Positions 43,911-56,463 are shown, counted from the stretch's first letter. The stretch is DNA of 64,000 nt from Theristus sp. LFF4_11 (GCA_030248135.1 JASANC010005767.1:25061-89060); one strand, 5' to 3'. The notes: generated by a model from the sequence alone, not told the origin. Translations and numbers: made by a program.

Positions 43911-45507
43911 GGCTTCATATTTAAAAGTACATGTACGGTGGTGGTGGTCCACTCCACTATAACACAGGAGGGGCGGAGTCTAAGTGACAGTGCACGTGCA
44001 CGCGAGCGTAACACACAAGAAAGGCGGGAACGAAGACAGAAACAACGAAAAAAGCAAGAAGTTACAAAGCATTGATTGGTTTTGTGTTTAAAACGGATTC
44101 GTAACACGGATTTTATTGGCTTTGTGGACCACGTTCACTTGTTTTTTTTGGAATTTTTTCATTCGCTGAATTTTTGAGTGACGCTTGTCATTGTTTTTTT
44201 CAACGTAATTTTTTCTCCGGTGCATGCCACGTCAGGCCAGATGGTAGGCGACATGGCACACAAAGTGGAAAGCCGTGCGGGCCAAGATCGAATCTGGATG
44301 TGTGCCCAGCGTCACTGTGATTCAAACGGCATCAACGACGAGCAGTGGCACCAAGCGAGCCGAGGCGAACACAGCAGTGCAGATTCAAATCGGAGTCACC
44401 ACTGTCCACTTTGTCCTTCGTGTGCACGGCCAATGCTGCGTAAACTGCGCTCGCTTTAAGTGTTACGCACGTTCTTTCTCAAATCGAATTATTATCTTTC
44501 ATTTTGGTCCCGGTTCTCTATGCCTTTGCACACAGGGATAGGAAAAACGTTTCAAGAATCCGCGGGAATTCAAAATTGGGTTACGGTAGCTGACGAAAGA
44601 CGTCGGATGACGTCATGCGTCTGGTTTGGTGTCCGGCTTTTCCCCAACGCGTGAAACTTTTGTGCACGCGGTCTTCCTGTAACGATAATACTCGCAAGCG
44701 AACCTGGCGGTCACGACGTCTACGTTGGATTCGGCGAACGCAAGACGATTGGAGCCTTTGCAAATGGGCTGCTATGGCATCGGAGTCACTGACTGCTGGC
44801 TGCTGCGTTTGATGCGCTCTCACCACGTTCGTTGAGTCGATCACTTTGTGTGTTTGAGTCGATCACTTTGTGTGTTTGTTTATGTATTGTGGATTTATTC
44901 AAACGTGTCCGGACTAAAATGACGTCATTTGCTTTAGAAACGCCCGTTTATCAAAGTACAGGCACTAAAATAGCTAGCAAACCAGATAGCAGCAGAAATT
45001 TTAGAACATTTGTTTTCGCTTGGTTAACGTAAACATGAACATTTTTCGACATTCTTCTTTCTGTTGCGTTGCTGCAACGAAAACACCCGAATTCGGATTT
45101 CTGCTACACTGCCAGACAATTACAAACCACAAACAAAACTAGAGCGTGAAATATCGAAAAAAGAATTGAAGCTATTTTTAAATAAAAATACCAAACCCAT
45201 GGCGGTATCCTAATAGTCTAAACGGGATCATGATCATCGCATCGCACGTACCGTACCGTTGGCTGAGTGCAGATCCCGCACGCACCGCACTCCTGAACAT
45301 AGACAGATATATCTTAACGACTACAATAAAGGAACAAACAGAATAAAATCAACAGAAAACAAGACAAAAATAGAAGAAACTGATTGATATTCACTTTTTC
45401 TGCTTTTTTTGCAGATTCAGTTTTTGGACGGCAGTGGATTAGAATAGATACAGCATTTCATTTTTTTCAAACCAAAATTTTATCGCGGATGGTTCAAACC
45501 TCAGCGG
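43911..45507. other. Region without recognised gene
   Basis: GC-richer segment 44220-44460 is open in two frames with no known motif. It could hold an unrecognised exon, but nothing supports it beyond openness. A MITE fragment lies at 44885-44970. Confidence 0.3.
44885..44970. mobile_element. MITE with TGACGTCA end, terminal fragment
   Basis: TATTGTGGATTTATTCAAAC through AAATGACGTCATTTGC to GTACAGGCACTAAAAT matches the right end of the elements at 19660-19910 and 21194-21891 in inverted orientation. Only one end is present. Confidence 0.7.
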
Positions 45508-47495
45508 ATGGTTCGTCGTCGTCGTCGTCCACATCAATTCGTTGAGCAGAGCATTGTGCCGTCGTACAAATTCCAGAAAAGTCTTCCACGGCTGCCTATT
45601 CCGAAACTGGAACAAGTTGCGATCGATACATTGAGGGAATACGACCGCTCATCACCAATGAAGCTCTCAGTACAAGCACACAAAACAAGTGGGCGAGCGG
45701 TTTAAGCAAAACGAAGGGCCAGACTCGAAAACGTGAACTCGGAAATTTCAACCGACTGCACAAACACACGAGTTACATCACACATACGTGAGTGTGCCGC
45801 AAGTGCAAGTGCACATTGTTGTTTCTGGAGAAGCTTTGCATTCCAATTGGTGTTCGCTGTTTTTTGTATCGACTCGACAAGTTTTACAGACGCTTTGGTT
45901 CGACATATATTTGAAAGCACGCGTGCCACTGCCCGTCAATTACAATCCACCACTGGCTATACGCATGGATCCGCAGGAAACATATAATGATCAAGTTTGT
46001 TGCACTGCACGTTTCAAATGTGAGAGCTGAAGAAGCAAAGGAAGTCATTTGACGTCCGTGCATTGTCATTTTCGTTTCTGTAGTTGACACGCGCTACAAA
46101 TCTGGTGATCTCGATTGGACGGTTCAAGCGCGTTTCGGACGCTGAACTCCTGGCGCCAGAAGTGTTCCATTTGAGTGGTCCATTTGAATCCGATGAAAAC
46201 AGAGATAAAACGTTTCGAAAAAATCTGCTGGTTTTGATTTAAGCGTCAACAACGTTCGCATTTATTACAATGAGAACGGACATTGTTGAATGTGTGGTCT
46301 ATGTGTTGGTGTGTATGCAGCTGGTTGCCGGATGCGTGGCGTGGCATGCTGCCGTTGTAGTGTCACGCTTTCGTGCGTTTCCACTGGACATGTCGCAGTA
46401 CCCATCGTTGTTCAACACGGTGCGCATACCGCGCTCGGGCATGGATGCGCTGCTCAAGTACGACCACTCGAAGCACATCGCTGTCTTCAGACCCGGCCAT
46501 ATGTTCGCCGTCGACATTCTCAATGAGAGAGGTGCAGCGATTATTCCTGGTTTCGTCACGTTTTCAGAGCGATTTTCTGGTTGCAATTTATACAAAATCG
46601 TTTGAGGTTCTCTGCATTTTGGTTTAGCTCAGCATCAGGTCGGATAGCCTCTTGCGCCGGTCTAAAAACGTAATTAAAACAGCGGAAAAGTGCAAAAATA
46701 ATGGGATTTACGAATGAACGCTTCCGTGGAGAACGTCAGCCAACATTCAAACAGAACAGAGGAACAAAAAAACGAATCCGTTGTTTTACAGGCGAGCTGC
46801 TGAGCGCCACCGAGATTCACAGTGCGTTGCGCCGCATTCTGGCGATGCCGCTGCAACCGGCGCTGCATGCGATCGGCGATTTCACGTGCATGAATCGCGA
46901 ACAGTGGGACGCGTGCAGAGACGTGTTCAAGAACGACAACTACGACGCGTTGACGTCCGTGCCATGTTCGTCGTGTGCTTAGACGAGCTCGACACGCTGC
47001 AGCACGAGCCGCTCGTTAGAAATGTGCTCTATGGGCCAGACGCTGGCCTGAATCGGTGAGCGCACAAAACGAACGCTCATCATTTTTGCACATCTGCTTT
47101 AGGCCAATTCATGCGCACAACGTTTTTCCGGCACGTCACGTCACGTCTCATTCATGAAGCAAAAAAATAACAATCCGACTTGTCACGTTATCCGACGTTC
47201 AGCTTTAGATCACGCGCTCGATCACAACGACAACGGTGAACTGCTGGATCGTTTCATATCACTGACCGACGAAGGTGACGAGTGCAGTGCGATGACGAAC
47301 GACAGTGCACCAGCAGTGGCAAGTCAACGTCGCGTCGCAAGCAGCGCAACGGACAGTAAACATTTTTTTGTTTTCGTTCCACACATTGTTACTCGATTTG
47401 CTGAATTGGCGTGCTTTTTTCAGATCGCCGTCTCGTTAAGGACGAACGTTTCAACAAGGAAAAAGTCAAAACGGATCTGTGTGGCGTGCGGGTAA
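45508..47495 (+). pseudogene. CPT2: Carnitine O-palmitoyltransferase 2-like gene with frame breaks
   Basis: Homologue of the mitochondrial inner-membrane enzyme that converts long-chain acylcarnitine back to acyl-CoA. The N-terminus is Arg-rich (MVRRRRRP), fitting import. Recognised pieces: KSLPRLPIPKLEQ (about 45577), HKHTSYIT (about 45760), exon 45890-45994 (LWFDIYL...YNDQ), exon 46084-46230 (LTRATNLVISI), exon 46321-46531 (PLDMSQYPSLFNT), exon 46792-47055 (CLDELDTLQHEPL). Later pieces (47180-47340, 47434-47492) match weakly. Breaks: a frame change near 45640, a phase mismatch before 45890, a one-base shift near 46950, and a degenerate active-site region (DHNDNGELL instead of the usual HSWGDG). 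It is either a decayed copy or a gene damaged by sequencing errors; the C-terminal third was not found. Confidence 0.7.
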
Positions 47496-47499
47496 ACAA

Positions 47500-49700
47500 T
47501 TTCTAACATAGTTGTTCCAGAGCAGAGGGTTGGGGGGCGGATCAAAATTTTGAAATTAAGTAGATAGACAGCAGAAACGTTAAAAAGGGGTAAAAACAGC
47601 TAAATTTTGCTTAAAATACGCTAAAAATCGAGCATTACCTAAAATTTGCAAAATTTTTAGGAATTTCGAGCAAAAATGGTCAAAAATTGGCTCATTTTCT
47701 GTCTTAGAAGACAAAAAATTTCAGATAGATAGCTGGCTGAAAAGGTTTTTTCAGATAGATAACAGCTCTGAGCCGAAAAAAACTCTGATAGAGATAGATT
47801 CGAAAAATATTTTTGGGGGGGCGCCCCCCCCCCCAGCCCCCCCCTTAGAACAACTATGGTGCGTCGTGCATGTGTGCATTTGTTTTTCAAATTCCATCAC
47901 TGTGGTGACACGCAAGGTTCAACCACCCTCATGTCGTAGTGGCCTAGTAAACAGGACATAGCCCCCCCCAACCCCCCGCTCCCTCTAGAACAACTATGAT
48001 TTCTAACAAATCTCTCGCATTCGGCCATGTTCGGTTCCATATCGCAACAATTGAAGTTTGGATGTTCGAGGTGAATTGATTCTTGCCAGTACCGAAGGCG
48101 AAAGCAAATTTTCGAGGGGGGGGGGGTGTCGTCACATGGGGGAGGGTGCGAAAAATTATTGTTCGTTACTTGCCAGTCTCGGTTGCCAAAAAGCACATTA
48201 GTGCACCGCGCTGATGTACAGGCGTCAGTTTTGTCATGATGAAGTGAAGCGGCGTCAGCCGCTGCAGCACTTACAATCCGACCCGAACCTGACCACGTGC
48301 ATTTTGCAGTGCTTCACACAATCATTCTTGCTGAAGCTGCCGCCTGTACGGAATGGCCGAGTAAACATGGCAGCTTTTTTTCAGGGTGCAAGGAGCGCGC
48401 GAAATTTGAATGAAAGAAACCAGCGTTTAAAAATTCAAAAATTGTGTGTCAAATTTGCCGTGTTTTTTAACTATTGATTCTTCGTGCTATTATGATAATT
48501 TTTTCTCCCCTGCACACACGATTGAAAAATACACAAAATCGATTGTCTCAGCAGTCGCACTATCAAGTGACAATAGAGTTTATTCCATGACACTTGAATG
48601 AGATGACGAACACGTGCAACTGGACGAAAGTGGGTCGTCGATTTTCTTGAATTTCTTCTGGATTTGGTCATGATGTTTTTTTCATACTTAGTGTGATTAA
48701 ATTGTCGCATAAAATTGGGAGGTTGTTTGTTTATTGGATAAATTGGATTGTTTATTTAAAAGAAACAATTGACTTGATGTGGTTCAATCAATGCCAATCA
48801 ATCATCAGAGACGTCGTTTTTCTGGAGTTGGCGTTGCTTTGCATTGGTCAGACGAACAAAAAAGTTGCAGAAACGGTTGAATTTGTAAGTTTTATGGACG
48901 CCAATTTGGGCGTGTCATTACCAAACAGATAAGTCAAAAGCAAAACGTGAGTGTGTGCGTCGTGTGCCCACCATTTTCTGCTGTTGTCTGTGCTGTGCAT
49001 CGTCGCATTCATTTTCCTTGTCAAGGTTTCCTTTGCAAGAGCAGTGGAATGAATCCCGTCGCCGTCGTTTTGCAAAACCCATACTGTGAAATGAGCAGTG
49101 CGATTGCGGCGTCGTCGTTTTGGACATTTTTGTTTTGTTCACTGACAAATCAAAATCACCATGTTTGCAATAAAAGCGTTGTTTAAACTTTTCAAATAAA
49201 AAGAAATTGAAATGGACTTTTTTGGGTTACGGTAGTTTAGACTAATAGGCCAACCACCCCATGGGGGGGGTCCCACGTTACCATAGGTTGGACCCCCCCT
49301 CACTTTTTGGTCGGCACCCCCCCCCACGGCACCATACCCCCCCCCTTCGAAAATTGTTTTGGGCCCACGGTACTGATCAGTGTGTGACGTCCGTTTTTAG
49401 CATCGGCTTCACGGGCAGGCCAGTGTAGTTCAGTTTAATCATTGATTGGCTACCGGGCACAATCAGAGGCTAGGGAATGTGTACGTTGTACCGCGCACCG
49501 TTGTTAACAGAACGATGTAATGTAAACGATGTAACGTTTATCTTACCAAGGTAGTGACACGATGCCGAAGCATCGAAATAGGTAATACCCGTTAGTACAA
49601 AATACAATGAAACAATCAATAACATCACGCATTCACCACCACACGAACAAAACACGATGAACTGACTGAGCTGACTGAGCTGAGGTTCTGAGAATTTGAA
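47500..49700. other. Repeat-rich region without recognised gene
   Basis: Contains G/C-tract pieces at 47810-47850, 47960-48000, 48110-48150 and 49255-49350, with GTACCGAAGGCGAAAGCAAA (about 48090) and AGATAGATTCGAAAA (about 47795) motifs shared with 54310-54370 and 55280-55320. ORFs at 48214-48477 and 48693-48932 have no known motif. Confidence 0.4.
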
Positions 49701-49704
49701 TTTT

Positions 49705-50032
49705 GAACTTTTTTCAAAATAAGTTATCAATCACGAAAACTGTCACACACGACGAAACATTAACAAATAAAATAACTAGCGAGAATCAAACTCATGACTG
49801 CCCGGTCAAAACTGTTCAAAACAAAACAGATAATCCACTTCATCGACGATACGAATACGAATTCAAATTGCCGCACAATCTCAGTGCACAAGACGAAACT
49901 CGACTGGCTTCTGAAGCCTCTGACGCATCAACAAAAGAAATCCTGAAAGAACACAAAAGGATTAGCAACGGAACACCACAAACATTTTCCGACCACAAGC
50001 AGGGCAATGTTGGCAAGTTTAGAAAAAGTTGA
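49705..50032 (+). other. Open frame of unknown nature next to the LINE
   Basis: About 108 codons open without an ATG. Hydrophilic, rich in T, N, K and E; ends KQGNVGKFRKS. It stops just before the 3' end of the minus-strand LINE. It could be one exon of a gene cut by the LINE, or chance. I do not recognise it. Confidence 0.2.
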
Positions 50033-50199
50033 AGTGAAAGGGGACATTGAACACAATGTAATTGTTTGTTTGTTTTTCTTTTTTCTTTTTTTTAAAGCAA
50101 GAATGTTTAATGGACCTAAGATCAATTTATCAATTCGCAAAGTTTTTCTCAATGGGAAAGGAAGAGCAACGGAGAGCGGCATCCCCAGGTCCACGGAAA

Positions 50200-53190
50200 T
50201 CAAGCCAGAAGGGAGGGGAAACGTGTCGCAATAAATTTATGGATGAGTTGAGATTCGTTTGCAATAAGCCTATTTTTGAAAGAAGAGGTTGAGGGAGCTG
50301 AGACTGTGTCTTGATTCAGACTGTTCCAGAGTTGGATGGTTCGCACGGCCCAAGCACCAGCTCTAATTGACGTCTTTACAGGCGGTGTGTTCAGTTTATG
50401 TTGATGACCTCTAGTACCAAATTCCCCTTGGTGAACCTCAAAGAAGTCTGATAGATTTAAGACATAACACTTTGCATTGATAAATTTGTAAACCATTACC
50501 AGGTCTGAGACAATTCTCTTGAATACAAGTGAACTTTGCTGCAAATCAATGAGCCGCTGGGTGTATGATGTTTCAAAATTTACACCTTCGAGATACTTTG
50601 TGAAACTTCTTTGAACGGATTCCACTCTCTTCAAAAGACCTACTTGAGACGGAGACCAAACCGAATTGCAATACGAGAGCTTGGTTACAACCATCGCATT
50701 AAATAACTTCATTCTAGCTGTTGTCGATCTGGTTCTGAAACACCGTTTAATGAGGCCCGCCATGCTCTTTGATTTGCCACAAATTTCAGATACATGATCA
50801 GCGAAGGATAATCTCTCATCAATTACCACTCCAAGATCTTTGATCTTACTGACATTTTGCACGGATTTTCCACCAACAGTGTAATTGAACTTTGGGTTAC
50901 GAGATGGATTCAAGTGTAAGCACAAGGTTTTTTCCGCTGCAAGTTTTAGTTTATTTATTTTCTACCATTTCTCAATTGCGATCAGATCATTCTCGATCAG
51001 AATTTTATCTTCCACACTTTCAACTTCTCGATAAATTTTGACATCATCAGCATATACCACAATATTGGAATGAGTGACACATTTCGGGAGATCGTTGACA
51101 AACAGAGCAAAAAGAATCGGACCCAGAACCGAACCTTGCGGAACCCCTGACGTTACATTCACAAATTTAGATTGAAATCCACCGACCCTGACACATTGAG
51201 TTCGATTCTCCAGATACGCTGCAATCCATTGAACGAGAACCGCATCCAGTCCTACTTCGTTTAACTTTGAGATTAATACAGCGTGTGAAACTGTGTCAAA
51301 AGCCTTCGAAACATCAAAGTAAATAACATCAACACCTATACCTTTGTCCCAGCTTAGAGTCCAATCATTCATACATTTCAGTAATTGTAGCTCAACACCG
51401 CGCCCTGGAAGAAAGCCAAATTGATTGGGTGAGAAAATGTTGTTTGTGATACAATGATTCATAATTCTGTTCTTTAGAATTCTTTCCATCACTTTACAAA
51501 CGCTGGAGGTTAAAGACACCGGTCGGTAGTCTGAAAGTACACTACTTCTGCCTTTTTTGGGTATAGGACAAATAACGGCTGTTCTGAATTCCATAGGAAC
51601 TTCTCCCTGGAAAAGCGAGACATTAAAAATCGCTGATAATGGTTCAGCCAAAAATGCCGACAGTTTTTTCAAAAATATGTTTGGAATTCCGTCTAACCCA
51701 GCTGCTGATTTGTTTTTTAACTTCATCAAATATTGATAAACAGTTACTTCGTCAATTTCATTAACATTTGATTTCACAGTAGTCAACCTCATAAATTTTG
51801 TTTGTACCTGATTTTCTTTTTCCAGAAACACGGATGCAAACTGTGAATTCAGTGCCTCAGCTTTATGTAGATCAGAAATGATGCATTGGCCGTTTGGCCC
51901 GCGTAGTGCGGGTAACGTTTTTTGATTTGATAACTTTCGTTTAACAAATCCCCAAAACGATTTCGGATTTGAATTTTTCAGCACTATTTTTTCGTAAGCC
52001 ACTGCCGCTTTACATTTCCGCCTATTTATAAGTTTGTTTACCGCCCTCAAAGACAAAAAGTTGTTTATGTTTCTCTTCTGCTCATCTTTGTGTTTCATTC
52101 TCAAACGTTTTCGCGCAGCAAAAAGTCTTTTGAGCCCTGGTGTTAAGGTCATGACGGTTCCTAATTTATTATTTATCTTACCAATCGGGACAAACAGCTT
52201 TATTAATTTTCTGCAGATTTCAAGAAAAAGGCGGTACATTTGACCAGAATTTGAGCAAGATCGAAAAATCCAAGACCAACTTTTGCCAGCTTTCGTCTTT
52301 TTCGTACTTTCAAAGTCACGCGATGGATAAAAATCACTGAGGCATTTCTTCATTTGTCCCCATTCAGCTTTTGCAAAATTTTTGAACTGTCTGTTTGGTA
52401 AGACAGATTTAATTTGAAGATTAGTTGTAAGTACAATCGATTTATGATCACTCTGGAAATCAACCCCACCAAATGGCATTTCTACACAAACATCCACAAC
52501 CATTTGGACACAACTGACAAAACAAAGGTCTAAAAAATTGTCTTGCCGCGTTGGCATATCTACCAATTGATGTAGGCCCACATCATTGACAGAATCTTGA
52601 AATTCTTTACTTGCTGTGGAAATTGATTTTGGCATATTACCGTTTTCACCCCATGTCAGATCCGGCAAATTAAAGTCACCAAAGAGAAATACTCCCATTC
52701 CCTTTTCAGTTAAACACTCAATTTTCTCCAAGAATAGTTTCCAATTACTAGAATTTCGACTTGGCGAACCAGGAGGACGATAAACAATTCCCAGGCAATA
52801 ACTCGTTGTGTTTAGAAATAATTCTAAGGTAAACAACTCAAAATCTTCGCAACTGATCGCTAGGTCAGGAACCACAGCAGCCTTGATAGTTTTTGGAACC
52901 AGACACAAAATCCCACCTCCACGTCCGCCCCAACTTCGATCAAGTCTAAACACTTGGTGACTATCATTTTCAACCAAAAGTGAGTCCGAAACAGTGGAAT
53001 CCAACCAAGTCTCAACAAACATATAAACTCTGCTCTCTCCCTCATCCAAAATTAACTGCTGGAGTGCATCCCTTCGGTTCTGGCTCAACAAGGACCTAGA
53101 GTTGCAAAAGTGAAACGATAGTGTGTTCTCCCTTTCTAAAAACTTTGCAGAATTGACACTTGATTTTTTTAATAAAAAGGAGCCGCTTTC
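50200..53190 (-). CDS. LINE ORF2: endonuclease and reverse transcriptase
   Basis: The APE-type endonuclease region shows ETWLD, YRPPGS, GDFNLPDLTW and SDHKSIV. Reverse transcriptase follows, with PIPKKG, DYRPVSL, QFGFLPGRG, FDVSKAFDTV, GVPQGSVLGP and the catalytic YADD. The reading frame is open right after the ORF1 stop at 53191 and has no ATG before the endonuclease core (first M is in VYMFVETW). One TAG lies at 50962-50964, after IEKW, in a place where family members normally have a sense codon; beyond it the frame continues to FPSLLA and a stop at about 50200. It nicks target DNA and copies the element RNA in the nucleus (family knowledge). Confidence 0.85.
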
Positions 53191-54225
53191 CTAATGTTGC
53201 TCAACAACAGCGCCTGCTCGAGGTCCGGCTTTCAACTCAGAATCGATCAAATCACACAGTTTGAAATCGAACGGGTCGGCGAAAAAACGGACACGGCGGT
53301 CTTGGAATTTTTCGTAGATCGCCAACGGATCTGTGTCCGATCCACGAAGCACAAACGTGCGGCCCGTTCTGCTCATTTTTTGTCGCAAGAAAGCCAACAC
53401 ACTCTGAGCACGGAATTCGAGAAGGCGTTGCATATGAGTCAAGTCAGACCTGATGTACGTCTGGTTGAACTTCGTGACGCCCTGTCGATGGAACAGCTCG
53501 GACGCCGCTCGGCCCAGCATCAATCGTTTTGTTTGCCCGTCATCAGAACAGATCACTTTGAGTGGCCTTGCTTTGTCCGACCTGATCGCGCCCATTCGGA
53601 ACACGCAGTCCACCTTTGTCGGATCGCCACCGAGTTCGTGCACCTTTTCGCGGATCGTTTTCAGCTCCGGGTTGTCCGTCTCATTTCCGCGCGCTTCGCC
53701 AACCACAGTCACCCGAGGCGTTGATTCTGGCCACTTTTCGATTACAATGTTAGCTTTTTTGGATTGCCGTTCAGCCAACTCAGTGATCGAATTTTGTTGG
53801 CCGCGAACAGACTTGTCCACGCTGTAGAGCTCAGCAGTATCGGCCGGCAAACTCCTCAAGTGCTCAGGAGGACGGCCGTATGATTCATCCGGTGCTTGTT
53901 GGATTGAGCAATTGTTTTTGATCGTCTCAACCAGCACCTGATTCTGCTGCATCAGTTTCTCCACCGTAGCCACCAAAGTTTTCACTAACCCGACAAGCGC
54001 GGCCATGTCCTCGCCTCCCATGCTACCACCGTCGTCGTCAGAATTGTTCGAATCTCTGGATGAAATGCTCACGTCGTCGCCGGTCGGAATTTCGTTAGCC
54101 CTGCTCACTTTTTCTGTGCTTTGTTCATCAGCTGTATTACTCGTTTTTTGAATTTTTTTCTCGGGCGACGTCGGCGATCCGCTCGGCGTGAATCGCTTCG
54201 TCTTCTTGTGTGCCCGTTTGGTCAT
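53191..54225 (-). CDS. LINE ORF1 protein (coiled coil plus RRM-like)
   Basis: 344 aa from the ATG at 54225. The N-terminus is basic (MTKRAHKKTKRF), then a Ser/Asp-rich stretch, a Leu/Val heptad-like segment (LVGLVKTLVATVEKLMQQ) likely to form a coiled coil, and a C-terminal part (ANIVIEKWPES ... VFRMGAI ... RSDLTHMQR) like the RRM-containing ORF1 proteins of CR1/L2 elements. It would bind element RNA. It ends with TAG at 53191-53193, and the next codon onward is ORF2 in the same frame. The antisense strand is also open for 176 codons, which I treat as a shadow. Confidence 0.8.
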   Translation of the reverse strand: MTKRAHKKTKRFTPSGSPTSPEKKIQKTSNTADEQSTEKVSRANEIPTGDDVSISSRDSNNSDDDGGSMGGEDMAALVGLVKTLVATVEKLMQQNQVLVETIKNNCSIQQAPDESYGRPPEHLRSLPADTAELYSVDKSVRGQQNSITELAERQSKKANIVIEKWPESTPRVTVVGEARGNETDNPELKTIREKVHELGGDPTKVDCVFRMGAIRSDKARPLKVICSDDGQTKRLMLGRAASELFHRQGVTKFNQTYIRSDLTHMQRLLEFRAQSVLAFLRQKMSRTGRTFVLRGSDTDPLAIYEKFQDRRVRFFADPFDFKLCDLIDSELKAGPRAGAVVEQH

Positions 54226-54309
54226 CAGCACTCGAGTGATTTATTGAACCGGCGCCACCAGGGCACCACGTCGTCGCTTTGATTCTGAAACTCAAGTTTT
54301 TGGGTAAAA

Positions 54310-54480
54310 GTCTGATAGATATAGATTCGAAAATTTTGGGGGGGGGGCGGCCCCCCCAGCCCCCCCCCTAGAACAACTCGGCCCCGCGCCCCCCCCCCCA
54401 AATTTTCCAGCTATCTATCTATCTGGAAAATTTGCCCCAGCTATCTATATCGGCCCCCCCAACCCGCCGGCTCTGGAACA
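54310..54480. repeat. G/C-tract repeat fragment
   Basis: GATAGATATAGATTCGAAAATTTTG followed by G and C tracts, then CCAGCTATCTATCTATCTGG and CAACTATG. The same string order occurs at 47795-47860 and around 35140-35190. Confidence 0.65.
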
Positions 54481-55280
54481 ACTATGCTTCGACAACATCT
54501 GCGATGAAGTTTTTGAGCGTCCCAAAGCTTGGCCTACCATTTCCGATACAGATAAGGTGACGATTCGCCTCGCAGAGCGTCCGATTGTGCTCGCTGCTCC
54601 GTTTGCAAGCGCTACGTTGTCTGGTTGCTGCTTCGTGTCGTGTCGTCGCGACACCATCAGAAGAATTGATCGAATTTCAAGGCGGTATGTTGGTCTTCAC
54701 TTTTAGCATTAGTTTAGCTGGGGACAATTAGTGACGTTTTGGAGGTCAAAACACAAGAAGAGGCATGGTGAGGGGTAATTGAGGTCACCAAAACAAAATC
54801 TGCAAAGTTCAGCCATACGGGAGTCATTCGGGAGGCGCTTGCATATCATATGTGGTTCTTCGGACTCCCTGATTGATTTAGCACAACTTTGATTTTTGAA
54901 ATTTAAAAAAAAAAAATTTAAACAAAAATGGCTATTTTTGTTTTTTTTAACAACCCTAGAATTGACAAGTAGGGTGCGATTTGTATACATTCTTAAAAGT
55001 GATTTTTTTTTGATTTTTGATCTGAGGTTGCTTTATTGAGTCGTTGTAGGTTCCTAATCCTAAACCTAATCCTAATCCTAAGCCAAGCCTTTTTGATAAG
55101 GTGAAAATGATCAATTTAGTTTTTGCATTTTTTTCTTTCCTGTGTTATGGAGGAGGAGCACCGGAACTGCAGATGCAGCTGTTTTAATAATGATGCATTA
55201 CGGTTTCCTCCAATTTGAAGGGTAAAACCAAAGTAGTTTACTGCTTTTTTGTCCATTAACGAGCTCATGAAACCATTTGC
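54481..55280. other. Region without recognised gene
   Basis: Shares GAGGCATGGT...GGGGTAATTGAGGTC and CGGGAGTCA with the Helitron interior (about 33375-33460). A short CCTAAT-type run lies near 55056-55090. No gene. Confidence 0.35.
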
Positions 55281-55560
55281 AGTACCGAAGGCGAAAGCAA
55301 ATTTTCGAAGGGGGGGGTGTCGTCACGTCACGTGGGGGGGTGCCGAAAACTTTTCAGGGGGGGGGGGGTTGTGAGTCATGGTACAGTGACACCCCCCAGG
55401 CGTGGGCCATGGGGGGTGCACTATTGTAGAAAAATTTCTGGGGGGTGCACACCTAGGGTTAGGGGCTTTGAAAAAATTTTTTTTTATTTTTTTTTGTTTT
55501 TTTTTAAATTTGAATTTTTTTTTCAAACTTAAAAAAAAATTTGAAAAATTTTTCTTCTAC
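55281..55560. repeat. G-tract repeat fragment
   Basis: GTACCGAAGGCGAAAGCAAA followed by G tracts and GGGGGTGCACACCTAGGG, then T/A homopolymers. Inverse of parts of 34620-34920. Confidence 0.65.
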
Positions 55561-55582
55561 TTTGCTCTGAAAATTCGATTTA

Positions 55583-56463
55583 TGGCATAATTTTTTGAAA
55601 GTTCAAACCAAATTTTCTTCCCAACTTTGTGTGCTTAGGTACATGTCATTATTTGGTCATTTTGACCGACGTACTCCATGTTTTTCGATTTGGATGACTT
55701 CTAGAGTCAATTTTTAGCGTTGAAATGACTTAACTGAATTGAAATATCGTTTCAGAAATCGTTTTCTTGCAACTTAGAACATGTTTTTTCAGTCGGTAGG
55801 CCATGAGATGAACATGATATTTTGTTGATTGGCGTATGTTATAGGTCTACAATGGAGTTGTGCGATATATTGTTAAACAATTGGAGCGGAGATGTTGGTT
55901 AATACCACATCACACGACCGTTTTTCAGATACCCGATAACATGGCCACATGTTAAAACTTGCGTGCTGAGCTAAACTAACGTGTTAAACTTGCGTCTGTC
56001 AGTTGCCCGCAACGTGATCGCGAAATCATGGTACGTGTTTTCGATACGATGATTTGAAGAGTGGGCTCTCGCCATGTGGCAGATAGCATAGCTGGTTGAA
56101 CCTGAAAGTAAGTGTCTTGGGGGGGGGGGCGACCGGGTCGACAGGGGTTGCCGACTTAGCTACAGCAAACAGGAATTTTTGAACACAGTCAAATTTTGGT
56201 AATTTTCTAAAGAGGAACAACTAAGAACGGTTCAATATTCAAGTACACGTCGAAAATTGTCCTGTTTTACTGTTGAAAATGCAACTTTCCCTCTATGAAA
56301 TGGACATAATTTCAATAAAACACGATTTTTGCTCTTATAGTTTTCCGGATCGTTCTGAAAATAGTCTAGATGAACTCAGCTCGACGAGACGCTTCGAACA
56401 AACCTAACTTGTAAAAAAAAATTTTTAATTTAAAAAAAACCGGATTTTTTTTCCCCTAACCCT
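55583..56463. repeat. Dispersed repeat R2, copy 2
   Basis: Near-identical to 11036-11935 in the same orientation, with a few indels (for example a shorter G run near 56120). Both copies end in a T/A-rich stretch and CCCTAACCCTA. Confidence 0.85.

Larger units (their letters stand above)
50060..54300 (-). mobile_element. CR1/L2-type LINE, nearly intact
   Basis: Minus-strand non-LTR retrotransposon. The 3' end is an A-rich tail (A8GA6GA5 as read on the minus strand, 50060-50100), preceded by a short 3' UTR. ORF1 is at 54225-53191 and ORF2 at 53190-50200. The 5' end is placed near 54300 because the G-tract repeat starts at 54310. Only one internal nonsense codon is seen, so the copy is young. 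No target-site duplication could be identified by eye. Confidence 0.85.

Noticed and set aside
53194..53827. Plus-strand ORFs of 176 and 124 codons opposite LINE ORF1
   Set aside because: They mirror a real coding region on the other strand and show no motif of their own.
55050..55092. CCTAAT-type run as an interstitial telomere
   Set aside because: Too short and irregular; no standard telomere unit is repeated cleanly.
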